A stretch of DNA of 64,000 bases. It comes from Puffinus mauretanicus (Eukaryota > Chordata > Aves > Procellariiformes > Procellariidae). A program made the translations under genes and the position numbers. The stretch is from contig JAJKFH010003680.1 of the NCBI GenBank assembly GCA_023333565.1, forward strand, positions 1,736,001 to 1,800,000, written 5' to 3'. The notes under the pieces were generated by a model that was not told the DNA's origin, did no database searches, and saw only the letters and a program-made list of their open reading frames with translations. Shown here piece by piece: positions 10,672 to 21,047 of the stretch (positions within the stretch are counted from its first letter, which is position 1; each line of letters opens with the position of its first letter).

Positions 10672-12667
10672 AGCAGAAACCATTCAGAAATATATCATTC
10701 TGGCTGGGACTCCGGGAAAAAAGGAGAGTTTATCACTTGTGGAAGAAGGGGCAGGCAAGTCAAGAACAGTACAGGGATCTCGTTAGATCGTGCAGAGAGG
10801 AAATTAGAAAGGCAAAAGCCCGGCTAGAACTCAACCTGGCCACTGTCGTGAGAGACAACAAAAAATGCTTTTACAAGTATATTAATGACAAAAGGAGAGC
10901 CAAGGAGAATCTTCATCCTCTATTGGATGCGGGGGGGAACGTTGCCACCAGGGATGAGGATAAGGCTGAGGTACTCAATGCCTTCTTTGCCTCAGTCTTT
11001 AGCAGTCAGAGCAGTTATCCTCAGGGTACTCAGCCCCCTGAGCTGGATGACAAGGACGACGAGCAGGATAGACCCCCCATAATCCATGAGGAAGAAGTTA
11101 ACGACCTGCTACGCCACCTGGACGCTCACAAGTCTATGGGGCCGGATGGGATCCACCCGAGGGTGCTGAGGGAGCTGGCGGAGGAGCTTGCCGAGCCGCT
11201 CTCCATCATTTACCAGCAGTCCTGTTAACTGGGGAGGTCCCGGACGACTGGAGGCTCGCCAATGTGACGCCCATCTATAAGAAGGGCCGGAAGGAGGATC
11301 CGGGGAACTACAGGCCGGTCAGCCTGACCTCGGTGCCGGGGAAGATCATGGAGCGGTTTGTTTTGAGGGCGCTCACGAGCCATGTCCGGGACAACCAGGG
11401 GATCAGGCCCAGCCAGCACGGGTTCATGGAAGGCAGGTCCTGCTTGACCAACCTGATCTCCTTCTATGACCAGGTGACCCGCTTAGTGGATGAGGGAAAG
11501 GCTGTGGATGTGGTCTACCTGGACTTCAGTAAAGCCTTTGACACTGTCTCCCACAGCATTCTCCTAGAGAAGCTGGCGGCTCACGGCCTAGACAGGTACA
11601 CTCTTCGCTGGGTAAAAAACTGGCTGGACGGCCGAGCCCAGAGAGTTGTGGTCAACGGAGTTAAATCCAGTTGGCGGCCGGTCACGAGCGGTGTTCCCCA
11701 GGGCTCAGTTTTGGGGCCGGTGTTGTTCAATATCTTTATCGACGATCTGGACGAGGGGATCGAGTGTCTCAGTAAGTTTGTGATCTACACCTGCCAAGGG
11801 GAGGTTGATCTGCTGGAGGGTAGAAGGCTCTGCAGAGGGACCTGGACAGGCTGGATCGATGGGCCGAGGCCAACTGTATGAGGTTCAACAAGGCCAAGTG
11901 CCGGGTCCTGCACTTCGGCCACAACAACCCCAGGCAACGCTACAGGCTTGGGGAAGAGTGGCTGGAAAGCTGCCCGGAGGAAAAGGACCTGGGGGTGCTG
12001 ATTGACAGTCGGCTGAACATGAGCCGGCAGTGTGCCCAGGTGGCCAAGAAGGCCAATGGCATCCTGGCCTGTATCAGAAATAGTGTGGCCAGCAGGAGCA
12101 GGGAGGTGATCGTGCCCCTGTACTCGGCACTGGTGAGGCCGCACCTCGAATCCTGTGTTCAGTCTTGGGCCCCTCACTACAAGAAGGACATGGAGGTGCT
12201 GGAGCGTGTCCAGAGAAGGGCAACGAAGCTGGTGAAGGGCCTGGAGCACAAGTCTGATGAGGAGTGGCTGAGGGAACTGGGACTGTTTAGCCTGGAGAAG
12301 AAGAGGCTGAGGGGAGACTTCATCGCGCTCTACGACTACCTGGAAAGGAGGTTGTAGCGAGGTGGGGGTTGGTCTCTTCTCCCAAGTAACAGCGATAGGA
12401 CGAGAGGAAATGGCCTCAAGTTGCGCCAGGGGAGGTTTAGACTGGACATTAGGAGAAATTTTTTTACTGAAAGTGTGGTCAGGCCTTGGAACAGGCTGCC
12501 CAGGGAAGTGGTAGAGTCACCATCCCTGGAGGTATTTAAAAGACGTGTAGATGAGGCCCTTAGGGACATGGTGTAGGGGGCATGGTGTGTTGGATTGACG
12601 GTTGGACTCGATGATCTTAAAGGTCTTTTCCAACCTTACTGATTCTATGATTCTATGATTCTATGAT
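10672..12667 (+). mobile_element. CR1 LINE, 5'-truncated, broken reverse transcriptase
   Basis: This is the longest CR1 copy in the window. It starts within the linker before the reverse transcriptase and runs to the 3' end with tandem ATTCTATG units (about 12,641-12,667). The pol frame is in pieces. The first, to 11228, includes NLATVVRDNKKCFYKYIN and LNAFFASVF and ends in a stop after a frameshift. The second, 11264-11881, includes [12 protein letters not shown], the [11 protein letters not shown] motif and [14 protein letters not shown]. The third, 11878-12357, includes [14 protein letters not shown] and the thumb region. The frame breaks again around 11,775-11,800, exactly where the F-A-D-D catalytic motif should be, so the copy is dead. 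CR1 is the dominant LINE of birds and spreads by target-primed reverse transcription, which usually leaves 5'-truncated copies. Confidence 0.95.
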
Positions 12668-15600
12668 CTGTCCCTTTAATAGTGCGTAATAAATGTCCTG
12701 CAAAGCTCTTAAATATTTTATAATATGGTATCCAGGAGTGAAATATGGAGTATATTGAGATATCTCCTCTCAGCTGACAACTGAACAGGATGAGACTATA
12801 GCAAAATATATATTGAGGTATGTACGCTTCTGGCAGTGTAATGATTTCAGTTGTTGAGCACTACTAGATCTTACAGCAGGAAGATTCTTCATGTACTAAT
12901 TGCCAAAATAAAAGCCTCAATGGCATTGCTGACGCTTTCTTGTCTGTTCTGCACTGGTATTTCCCAAGCCCCTTGTGGGTAATTAATTATATGCAGATAG
13001 TTGTGAGCATTAGCAGGCTGTGGGTTTTGAGGGTAGGGCTTTTTTGGTAGTTCTCATTTCCTACCCAAAATCACTATTGATTTTGTGTTAAGCCTGACAT
13101 GGTTTTGCCAGTACAGAACTTTAGCATGCTATTTTTCTGCTAAGAGATTAATAATTTAAGCAATTCATAAATTGGTGTTCATAAGATAGAATTTGTAATT
13201 AAACATGGATTAACTCTAAGCTGCCACTCTTGCACCCCACGTTCTGTAAGAGGATCTAGCGCTATTACTTTTTCACTGGAATATTATACTGAAATTATTT
13301 CCCTTATAATACTGGTTCCATCGAGCAGTCTAGTTGATATTTTTTTGCTGTGGTGATGTCTATAAGCTTTGATTCACATGAGAATAGAACCCTTGTTACA
13401 CTGAGAAAAATAATTTGAAAATCCTCTGCTGTGTGCTGTGGACTGCACATATCGTTGCCTGTAATGGGCCCAACCGAATTCTGACATGAAGGCACATCGG
13501 TACATTTGCAGTTGTCTGCCTATGCCACCTGGGCACAGGTTGTTAGTTTTGAGTGAATCATGCTGCTCTTTGTTCCCAGTTGAAGGTGGTCCTTTCCTTC
13601 CATTTTTACTTTTGGATGTTCTTGCCCTCCATGTTTTGGGGGTTTACCATCCTTTCTTTCTATAAGCAAGCTCTGCCCTGCTATTATTCTCTGGGTGCTT
13701 GACTGTTAAAGGCAGCAGGACATCTGAAGAAGGTATCTTCTATTGTATTGCCATTTAGTATAAAGGTGCCAGAGCTCCAGGCTGGCTGTAGACCTCAGCC
13801 ATTTGGCTTATAGACCAGGTTCTGTTATAACACTCCAGAATATCTGCAGCTACTGCCACCCTAGCTTCTGCATGTGCTTTGACAGCCACTTTGCTCTTTT
13901 GTCTCATGCTCCATACAATAGCCTCAGCCCAAAATGATCTGAACATTGAACACCTCTAGCCAGGAACAAGCTATGGCCTGCATGTAGTAGGGTTAGTCCA
14001 GTGCCAGGCAGCAAGCTGAACCTGAAAGTAGGTCCTAGATGCTCTGGAATGAAGAGTAATTTTAAATTTTTGCTAGATTTTGCAATTTTAATTTTTGCTA
14101 AAAAATCCTGGAATGACATTAGTTACAGCTCGCTCTGGTTGGAACTAAACAGATGCACACAAGACCTGATTTAGTCCTGGGCCAAGGCAAGGCAGAACAA
14201 AAACCATCTTGGAACCAAGGACAAGGTTAATCTCTGCCGCAGAGAGCTGGCTTGCATCAGTCTGGGAGGGCAAGCAACAAGCCTTGTGAAGGTTATAGTG
14301 TCCCTGCAGCCATCAGCTGATAACGAAGTGGACAGGTGAAGCCATGACTCCTGACAGTGAGGCTGCCTTTGCTTTTCTGATTCCTTCAGCACCCAGGAGT
14401 CCCTGGATGCTGCAGGGGAGAAAGGTGAGCGTATCCGTTAACAGACAGAGCGAAAGAGGTGAAGGGATCAGGCTTTTCAGCAGCTGTATGTATTTACCCT
14501 GCGACCTGTTGACATTTTCCTACTGTCTTGATGGCCAGAGGTTGAGTTTTGCTGAGGCTCGGGCTGTTCCCATCAGTCTGCCACTCCTTTTCCAAGCTTG
14601 CACTGAACTTCCTTTGTTTCCACATCAGTGGCAGGATGATGGAGTTGATTCTGCTGTAGCTTGTGTGTGAGCTGTTAGCATATATATGGAATATGACATT
14701 TTCCGGTGCTTTAGACTTCTTATTCTGACCAATTATCAGTGCAGCTATTACAGATAATGTGTAGCGGATGTGCCTACCTCTAGCAAACATCTCGTTCTCT
14801 GGTGCTCTGCATGCAGCTCTTCCCGTGTTTGCCGAAGCCCGGGCTTCCAGTGAAAGGAAGTGTGTCTTAAAAAAAAATCTACAGGCTTTATTTATCAGTG
14901 AGGAACTTTCTGAAAGATCCCAGTGTGTTCCACCCCCCTAAAGCAAGGAAATGCTCAGGAAAATTTCTGCCTACAGAGGCCATACTGCTGTTATTACCAT
15001 GTTATTTTTTGCACATACATTTATTTTGCCTTGCACAGAGCCAGTTTATTTGATTTTGGGAAAACATAAGTATATGCTTTGTCTTTGTCCTATCTCATTC
15101 CCCTTGTCTGCTCTAGAGTGGGGAGGACTAGCATGACAAAAAGGCCCAAAGAGACCAGACTGGGCAACCTGGGTATCTTGCACTAAAACCAGCTTGCTAA
15201 AGATCTGCTAAAGATATATCACTTTCCTCTCTGTCACTTCTGTCCCCACCCGTCAGCCAAGGATTCTTGGCAATTTCTATCATATTTGTGTGGGATGCAG
15301 CACAAACTAAGGGCCTTGGGAAGAAGCTTCTGTTTGCTGCAGCAATAATCACCAGCTCAATTTCAGCTGAAAAAAGTGCATTTTTCCTGCTTCTGCAGTG
15401 GCCATGAGGTGTTGGGCCATGATCTATAGTAGCAAGATATGGACAGAGGATCTGGGGGATATGCATCTCGTTGAAATGGAAAGGCCACTCCAAGAAGTTA
15501 AGCTTTTTCTTCATGAATCTGTGCTATAGGTGGCTGTTGAGAGTTAGGGTGTTGTGAATGGGGTCAGTCCAACCCTGAGGAACAGTTGAACAACCAGGAT

Positions 15601-18600
15601 GGACCAGTGCTGGCAGGGAAGAGAGAAGGATCCCTTCCTTTGTGTACCCCTGTGCCCGCAGGACGGGGGATTCTATTCATGCCATCAGCCATTCCAGAGC
15701 AACTGAGGAAACCCAGAACAATAAGCCCCTCTATGGCCTGTTACCCAAGTTAAGCGCCATCCTTGCTGCCTTAACAGCCTCAAACATCAGCTTCGGGTTT
15801 TGGTTGCTCTGCACCAAAAACAGCTGGCAGTTTGTAGCTACTGATTTCCAAAAGACAACTGAGCCCTGCCCTCCAGGTTGCACTGGACTGAGGGGGAGTT
15901 CTGGGAACGTCTCTAGACAGCTCATACCTTCTTAACCCCCCAGCGATCACGTCAGGTCTGAGGTGTAATCCTGTTTTACTCCTCAGCACTCCTGCTCTGA
16001 ACTGGAGTTCTACAGCAAACCATAGGCACTGAAGTGGCCGCAGTCCATAGCTGGCATCTCTCCATCTACTGGCCCTGGAAGTGGATAACTGAACCCCAGA
16101 TAGACTGCTTGCTCCTAGTCACACAAATGCTCACATAATTTGTTAGAAGCCCTGTGGTATTGCAGTGCACTCCAGGATACCAAACCCTGTTGGTGAAACA
16201 TCCATCAGACCAAATGCAATCATCTTAAATCATCTATGCCTTCTTGTAGCTGAAATACTTCCGGTAAGAGGTCTGTCTGTAACTCGGACATCTTTCATGT
16301 TGACATGTCTCTTGTGTTTTTTATTACAAGTACTGTCAAAGGAGCTGCAGAAAAAACACGTTACAAGCCTTCAAGCTGACGCTATTGCCATATTGCACTC
16401 CACTTGGAAGAAAAACCTTACTAAAGCACCCCAGATCCGGAATACTCACCCGTGGTAGGTTACTGCTGTATCATCAGAATCAGTAACAAGCATCATCCAT
16501 CTATGTCATTTGGTAACTTATTGCAGAGACTGACAGTTAAAATTTCCATAGAAGAAAAAACACTTCTGAAGAGATGCACTGATGATTAAACTACTACAAA
16601 ACAAGATGATTTAACATCTCCCTTGCCAAAAGGCAGAGGTCCCCCTCAAATATTTACTTTGAACCACCTTTGCTGCTGATTAGACACTACACAAACTCAT
16701 TCTTCTTGCTAACCCCAGGGAAGAGGGAAAGACATTTCTGCAATTGAATCTGCGTATAAAAGGTTTTACTGAGCACCAGCACAAGAAAAGGTATGGGGTG
16801 CTGTGGCCAGGACTGGGGTGCTGGGAGCTCTTGTAGGAGCTCAGTTGCTCACAGAATTACCCCTGATAAAGAGTCAGTACAGGAGGTGGGGTGAGTGAGG
16901 TGCTTGTGATTTCTAGAGACAAGTTCAGGAGACGCGTCTTTTGCTAGGCAGAGATATTTGCACCGCCAAGGAAATAAAACAGTGCCCGTTAACTAGGAAT
17001 GGCCAGAGTGTTACCGGCATTAAACTAAAGCAAACTGGTTTCAGGGAGATTTAGGTTATTGGGACTCCCTGGAAGAAGAGGTCAGTGGGTAGAATACGTT
17101 AGGGAAACCTCATCATGAGGACAAATTGAACAGACACTACCCAAGGCATTAAGGTTCATAGCCAAGTGGAACCCCTGGTAGGAGGATGGCTGCAAAAGCA
17201 ATTATCATGGTAGCTGGATAAAAATAGAGACCCTTCTAATTTAGCAAAGGTACTTTCAAGAGATGGGAGAAAACTGCTCCCACCACACACACCCCTCCCT
17301 CCTCAGTACTTCTTGCATTGCTTGCGGGTGATTTTGGCACATTTGGATTCCACAAGCTATTCAACTTGTTAACCTAACAAAAGATTAATTGGGCTCAGAA
17401 CAAAAATACAGGCTGGTGAGATAACAGGCTGAATGACTCCCCCGCTCCCCCGCCCCGAGTCCAACACACCCGAGACGGTGAAAGGGAGAAGTGGAAGCAG
17501 GAAGGAGACTGTCCGCTTTATGCAGCAGCAGCATCATTACTCCATTCAGCTTCTCCAGCAGCCGTAGTCTGTGGCCATGGCTTTATAATCATCATCTGCT
17601 TGTCAAACTACTGCTGAAAGGGACTCCTCTCCCCAGCCCGCTTGTTCAGTCAAGATCTACAGCTGCCTGTCCTCATCGTGTGTACTTCCATTGCCATAAC
17701 CTGTCAGAAGTTCAGGGTGACTGCAAAGTAATGAATTAACTAGCCTTTCCTCTCCAGAAAATGGGATGGGTTTATGAACACGTGGTAAGGGACCCAGCAC
17801 ATCTACCAGCATAGGACCCCCCTGAAACTTGTGCAAAGTTGAAACATGAGGAGAAAGAGACGTGTTTCAGAGAGTGCTGGTGGGCAAGAAAGCTCTCTGC
17901 TGTGTAGCAAGATACCGTACTGTACAACTGAACTCTGGGGGACTTCAGAGAGTTTGTAACACCTCTCCCAGTGGCATGGCAGGTGATAGTGGTCCAAATC
18001 ACAACACCCACAGTGTCTCACAGCAAATCCCCTCTCCCTTACAGGCTCTCGGGCAGAAGCTCTGCAGCTGAGCTTACATGGCATAGTTAAGATTTCAGTG
18101 GTGCACAAAAATGCAGAGTAAATCACAAAACCATGAATTTAAGCCCTCATGTGTTCCCTTCAGAATATAAAGTTGTCCTAATATTTATTTCAGCTATTCC
18201 ATAGTCCACTGTAGCTGTGATGCCAAGAAATCGGTCTTCAGTGGGGACATCTCACTAGTGACTCCACAGCTTCTGGGGGAAGCCAACCAGCTAACAGATA
18301 CAATAGGAAAAAGATTTTTAAATGGGTAAAAATTTGGATTTTTAATTGGGTAAAAATTAAACAGGTCAATAATATATTACTTTTCATGCAGTTCTTCCCA
18401 CAAGGTTTCACATTCCCAGGCAGGTGGAGATATTAGTATTTTTGACTCAGGTTAATTGGCCCCAACCAAGAACAAACCCCACAGACAGCTCTACACGCAA
18501 CCTCTGCACAACTCACTGCAACACCATCTTCCACAGACTGAGCAAAGCCAGGCAATGACATACCTCACAGCGCAGCCTCTCTCTTCCAGGGCTGATCACA

Positions 18601-19740
18601 CAGATGACACTCCCATTAAACAAGAGTTTTTAAGAGCATGGACTCTTCATTAGTGCAACAGTGCTGTCATTTACTCTGCAGACAAGACGCACCACTAGCT
18701 GCAGTGCTCCTCAGGTGACAGAGAGTGGCCCAAGGGGAGAACAGCTGTTTGGGGATGTACGGGTTAACACAGGAGAAACCGGGACACCTTCAGACAGCCA
18801 CTCACTCCCTTGTCAAAGCACTTTCTACATCAAAGGGTCCGATTTGTCTCCTGGTGTTTCAGACAGGGCAGCTCTAGCCATTTCTCCAGTCCAGCTTCAC
18901 TGCAACACTTGGCAGTGTAATGTAACATACCCTATCGCAGGGTGGCTTTTACCAGTGGTAGAAACAAAACTTGTTCAGGCAGGTTTACGGACACGACAGT
19001 GCAGCTATGGAAGGAAAGGCTGTCTTCTTACCTGCCCATTCTTATTACATAAAATCCCCTTCTTGTCAGGGCTTAGTGCAGTAAGGCCACACTACTTCAG
19101 TAGGTCACTTGCCGTGTTTTATGATAGATTTCTTGTATTAAAATCGCAAAAGTGACTTAACCTGCATAAAATAAATCTTAATCCATCTTTCTTTGGAAGA
19201 GGCCTTAGATAAGGAACATCGAGAACTAGAGACAGAAAAAACCCACTATTGGGCAATTAAAGTCTTTGCAGAAAAGAACATTCATGTAGAAATCGAGGAT
19301 CTCAGCTGTCTTGCTCCAGGTACTTGCACCAGAAGTGAAATCACCATGACCTAGAATGGTATTTTTCTCTCTCAGCTTATGGCACTAAACACTAAGTGCA
19401 CAAAAGAACCTTATTTTTTATAGATACTCTGCTAGTTCAGTGGAGAGCTGTCTCCCCCCTACACCACAGAGACTATTTTCTGGAGACAAAGTTACTTCTG
19501 TGTGAAGAGGTCTCTACACAGGTACCATTTTTCCCGACTTTTCTTGCAGCTTTAACTGTAAAGTTAGCATACTAAGTACAAGCAGTCATTTCTTTCAAAT
19601 AAATCTAAAGAAAATAGTGAAGTTCTGTACAGGACTGCCTACTCAAGAGTATATCCTTATTTTGAAAGAACAACGAAGTTTAAAACCAGACAGTGAGGGT
19701 TTTTTTTTTTTTTCATTAAAAAGTTACTGAGCAGAAAAGA
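12668..19740. other. Intergenic region, no gene recognised
   Basis: About 7 kb of mixed composition. In human, SESN2 follows ATP5IF1, so sestrin exons on the minus strand could be expected here, but no sestrin-like frame is visible. The longest open frames (for example 18,661-19,155 plus) have no recognisable domain and no intron signals that would support them. The only clear local structure is a tandem duplication at 18,313-18,360. Confidence 0.5.
18313..18360. repeat. Tandem duplication, two 24-bp units
   Basis: Two adjacent 24-base units share the pattern GATTTTTAA(A/T)(T)GGGTAAAAATT with a few substitutions (18313-18336 and 18337-18360). This is a small local duplication with no evident function. 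Confidence 0.75.
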
Positions 19741-19752
19741 GAGACTGAGTAG

Positions 19753-19758
19753 TTTATT
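19753..19758 (-). terminator. ATP5IF1: Poly(A) signal of ATP5IF1
   Basis: TTTATT on the plus strand gives AATAAA on the minus strand, about 120 bases after the ATP5IF1 stop codon. The short 3' UTR fits this small gene. The cleavage site would be expected at about 19,730-19,740. Confidence 0.6.
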
Positions 19759-19879
19759 TGACATTGGTGCAGACCACAGTATAATTGGACGAATTTGGAT
19801 TATGTTGGCCAAAGCAGTCTCCAGTGCTGTTTTACACCACAATCAGTATTGGCCATGCACATTCAACATCATCATCAGC

Positions 19880-20571
19880 TTAGTCATCATCTTTAAGCTT
19901 CTTGATCTTATACTTATGACGCTCAATTTCTTTCTGCAGACGCTCTATCTCTTTCTGGTGGTGATCAATCTCTTCTTCATGGTGTTTCCGTAAGGCAGAC
20001 AGCTGCTCCCTCTCTTTCTCCCTGCAAGAAAGCACGGCACACGGTGCAGCACCCGCACACCCGGGGGTCGCCGCTACCCTTCAGCGCGGGGCGCGGGAGC
20101 CGGCGCAGAGGCTAGGGTTTGGCCGCAGGAGGGGACGGCTGCAGGCGAGGCTGGCAGAGGCCCAGGGCTAGACCGTCCTGCCGGGCCCTGCGGTGGTTAC
20201 CGGGCGGGGGGGAAGCTGCTTGCGCGGGCCCCCACGGCGGAGGCCATCAGCGGGGGCCGCAGGCCCCGCCGCACCCCGCTCACCTGAAGTACCGCTCCTC
20301 CTCGGCCGCCTGCTTCTTCCCGAAGGCGCCCCCGGCCTCGCGGATGGCGCCGCCGCCGCCGCCGCCCTTCCCGGCGCCTTTGCCCAGCTCGCCCAGCTGC
20401 GGGGAGAGACGGCGGTGAGCGGGGAAGGGGCGGGGAAGGGACGGACACCCCCGGACACCCCCTGCCCGCCGCACCCACCTGGTCGGCGCCCGAGCCCGAG
20501 CTCCAGCGCTGCTGCTGCGCCAGGAGGGCCCCGCGCAGGCCGCCCCGCGCCGCCGCCACCACGGCCGCCAT
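19880..20571 (-). CDS. ATP5IF1: ATP synthase inhibitory factor 1 (IF1), mitochondrial
   Basis: IF1 binds the F1 catalytic head in the mitochondrial matrix and blocks ATP hydrolysis when the proton gradient collapses. The three coding exons on the minus strand are 20571-20479, 20396-20284 and 20021-19880, all with GT/AG borders, giving 115 residues (human has 106). Residues 1 to about 25 ([20 protein letters not shown]) are Arg-bearing, Ala-rich and lack acids, as in a mitochondrial presequence. A glycine run precedes the inhibitory segment [21 protein letters not shown] (residues 48-68). The C-terminal half is a charged coiled coil with the KHHEEEI histidine pair (H82, H83), the region used for pH-dependent dimer/tetramer switching in the family, and ends KKLKDDD. 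The gene is head-to-head with DNAJC8, with 476 bp between start codons. The start is the only ATG preceding the presequence. Identification is secure. Confidence 0.97.
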
Positions 20572-20653
20572 CGCCCGCCTGCCCTTGGAGCGCCGCGCGG
20601 ACGAGACCCACCCCCAGGGACGGGGCCGCGCCCAGCCCGCCGCGTCACGGCCC

Positions 20654-20663
20654 GCGCATGCGC
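20654..20663. promoter_or_regulatory. NRF-1-type site GCGCATGCGC
   Basis: A perfect palindrome GCGCATGCGC in the context CGCGCATGCGCAG matches the nuclear respiratory factor 1 consensus (YGCGCAYGCGCR). It is 83 bp upstream of the ATP5IF1 ATG. NRF-1 drives many nuclear genes for mitochondrial proteins, which suits ATP5IF1. Binding is inferred from the match only. Confidence 0.7.
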
Positions 20664-20975
20664 AGCCTTCGCTTCCACACAGACGCCCCCGCCCCCTCCT
20701 GCGGCCCGGGCGGCGGTGGGAGCTGACGCCCGTACGGCCCGAGGCCCGCGGCCGCCCGCCCCCTCCGCCCCCCGCGCCCGGACTGCGCTTCTCTGCCTGG
20801 CGGCGCGGCGGAAGCTCCCCCGGGCGGGGCGGCGGGCCGGGCAGCGCCGGGCTGTCCCGACCCGTCCGGTCCCGTCAGGACGCGCCCCCGGGGTCCGGCC
20901 CCGGGGCGCCGGGGAGCGGGGGGAAGAGGTGGACGGCGGGGGGGCGGGGCCTGTTGCTATGGCGCGCGCGGCGGT

Positions 20976-21038
20976 CACGTGCCGAGGGCGCCTCCGGCCT
21001 CAGCGCCGTGCTCACGTGCGCGCGCGCGGCGTCACGTG
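20976..21038. promoter_or_regulatory. Three CACGTG E-boxes before DNAJC8
   Basis: CACGTG occurs at 20976-20981, 21013-21018 and 21033-21038. The first and third are preceded by GT and the second by CT, so two carry the GTCACGTG core recognised by USF or MiT/TFE factors. The last one is 10 bp before the DNAJC8 ATG. Three copies of a 6-bp palindrome in 63 bp suggest real sites, though CpG-rich composition raises the chance rate. Confidence 0.6.
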
Positions 21039-21047
21039 GTGCTGGCG

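Noticed and set aside
18661..19155. 164-codon plus-strand frame between the CR1 and ATP5IF1
   Set aside because: No domain or splice context. The composition looks non-coding and the frame is not on the strand expected for SESN2.
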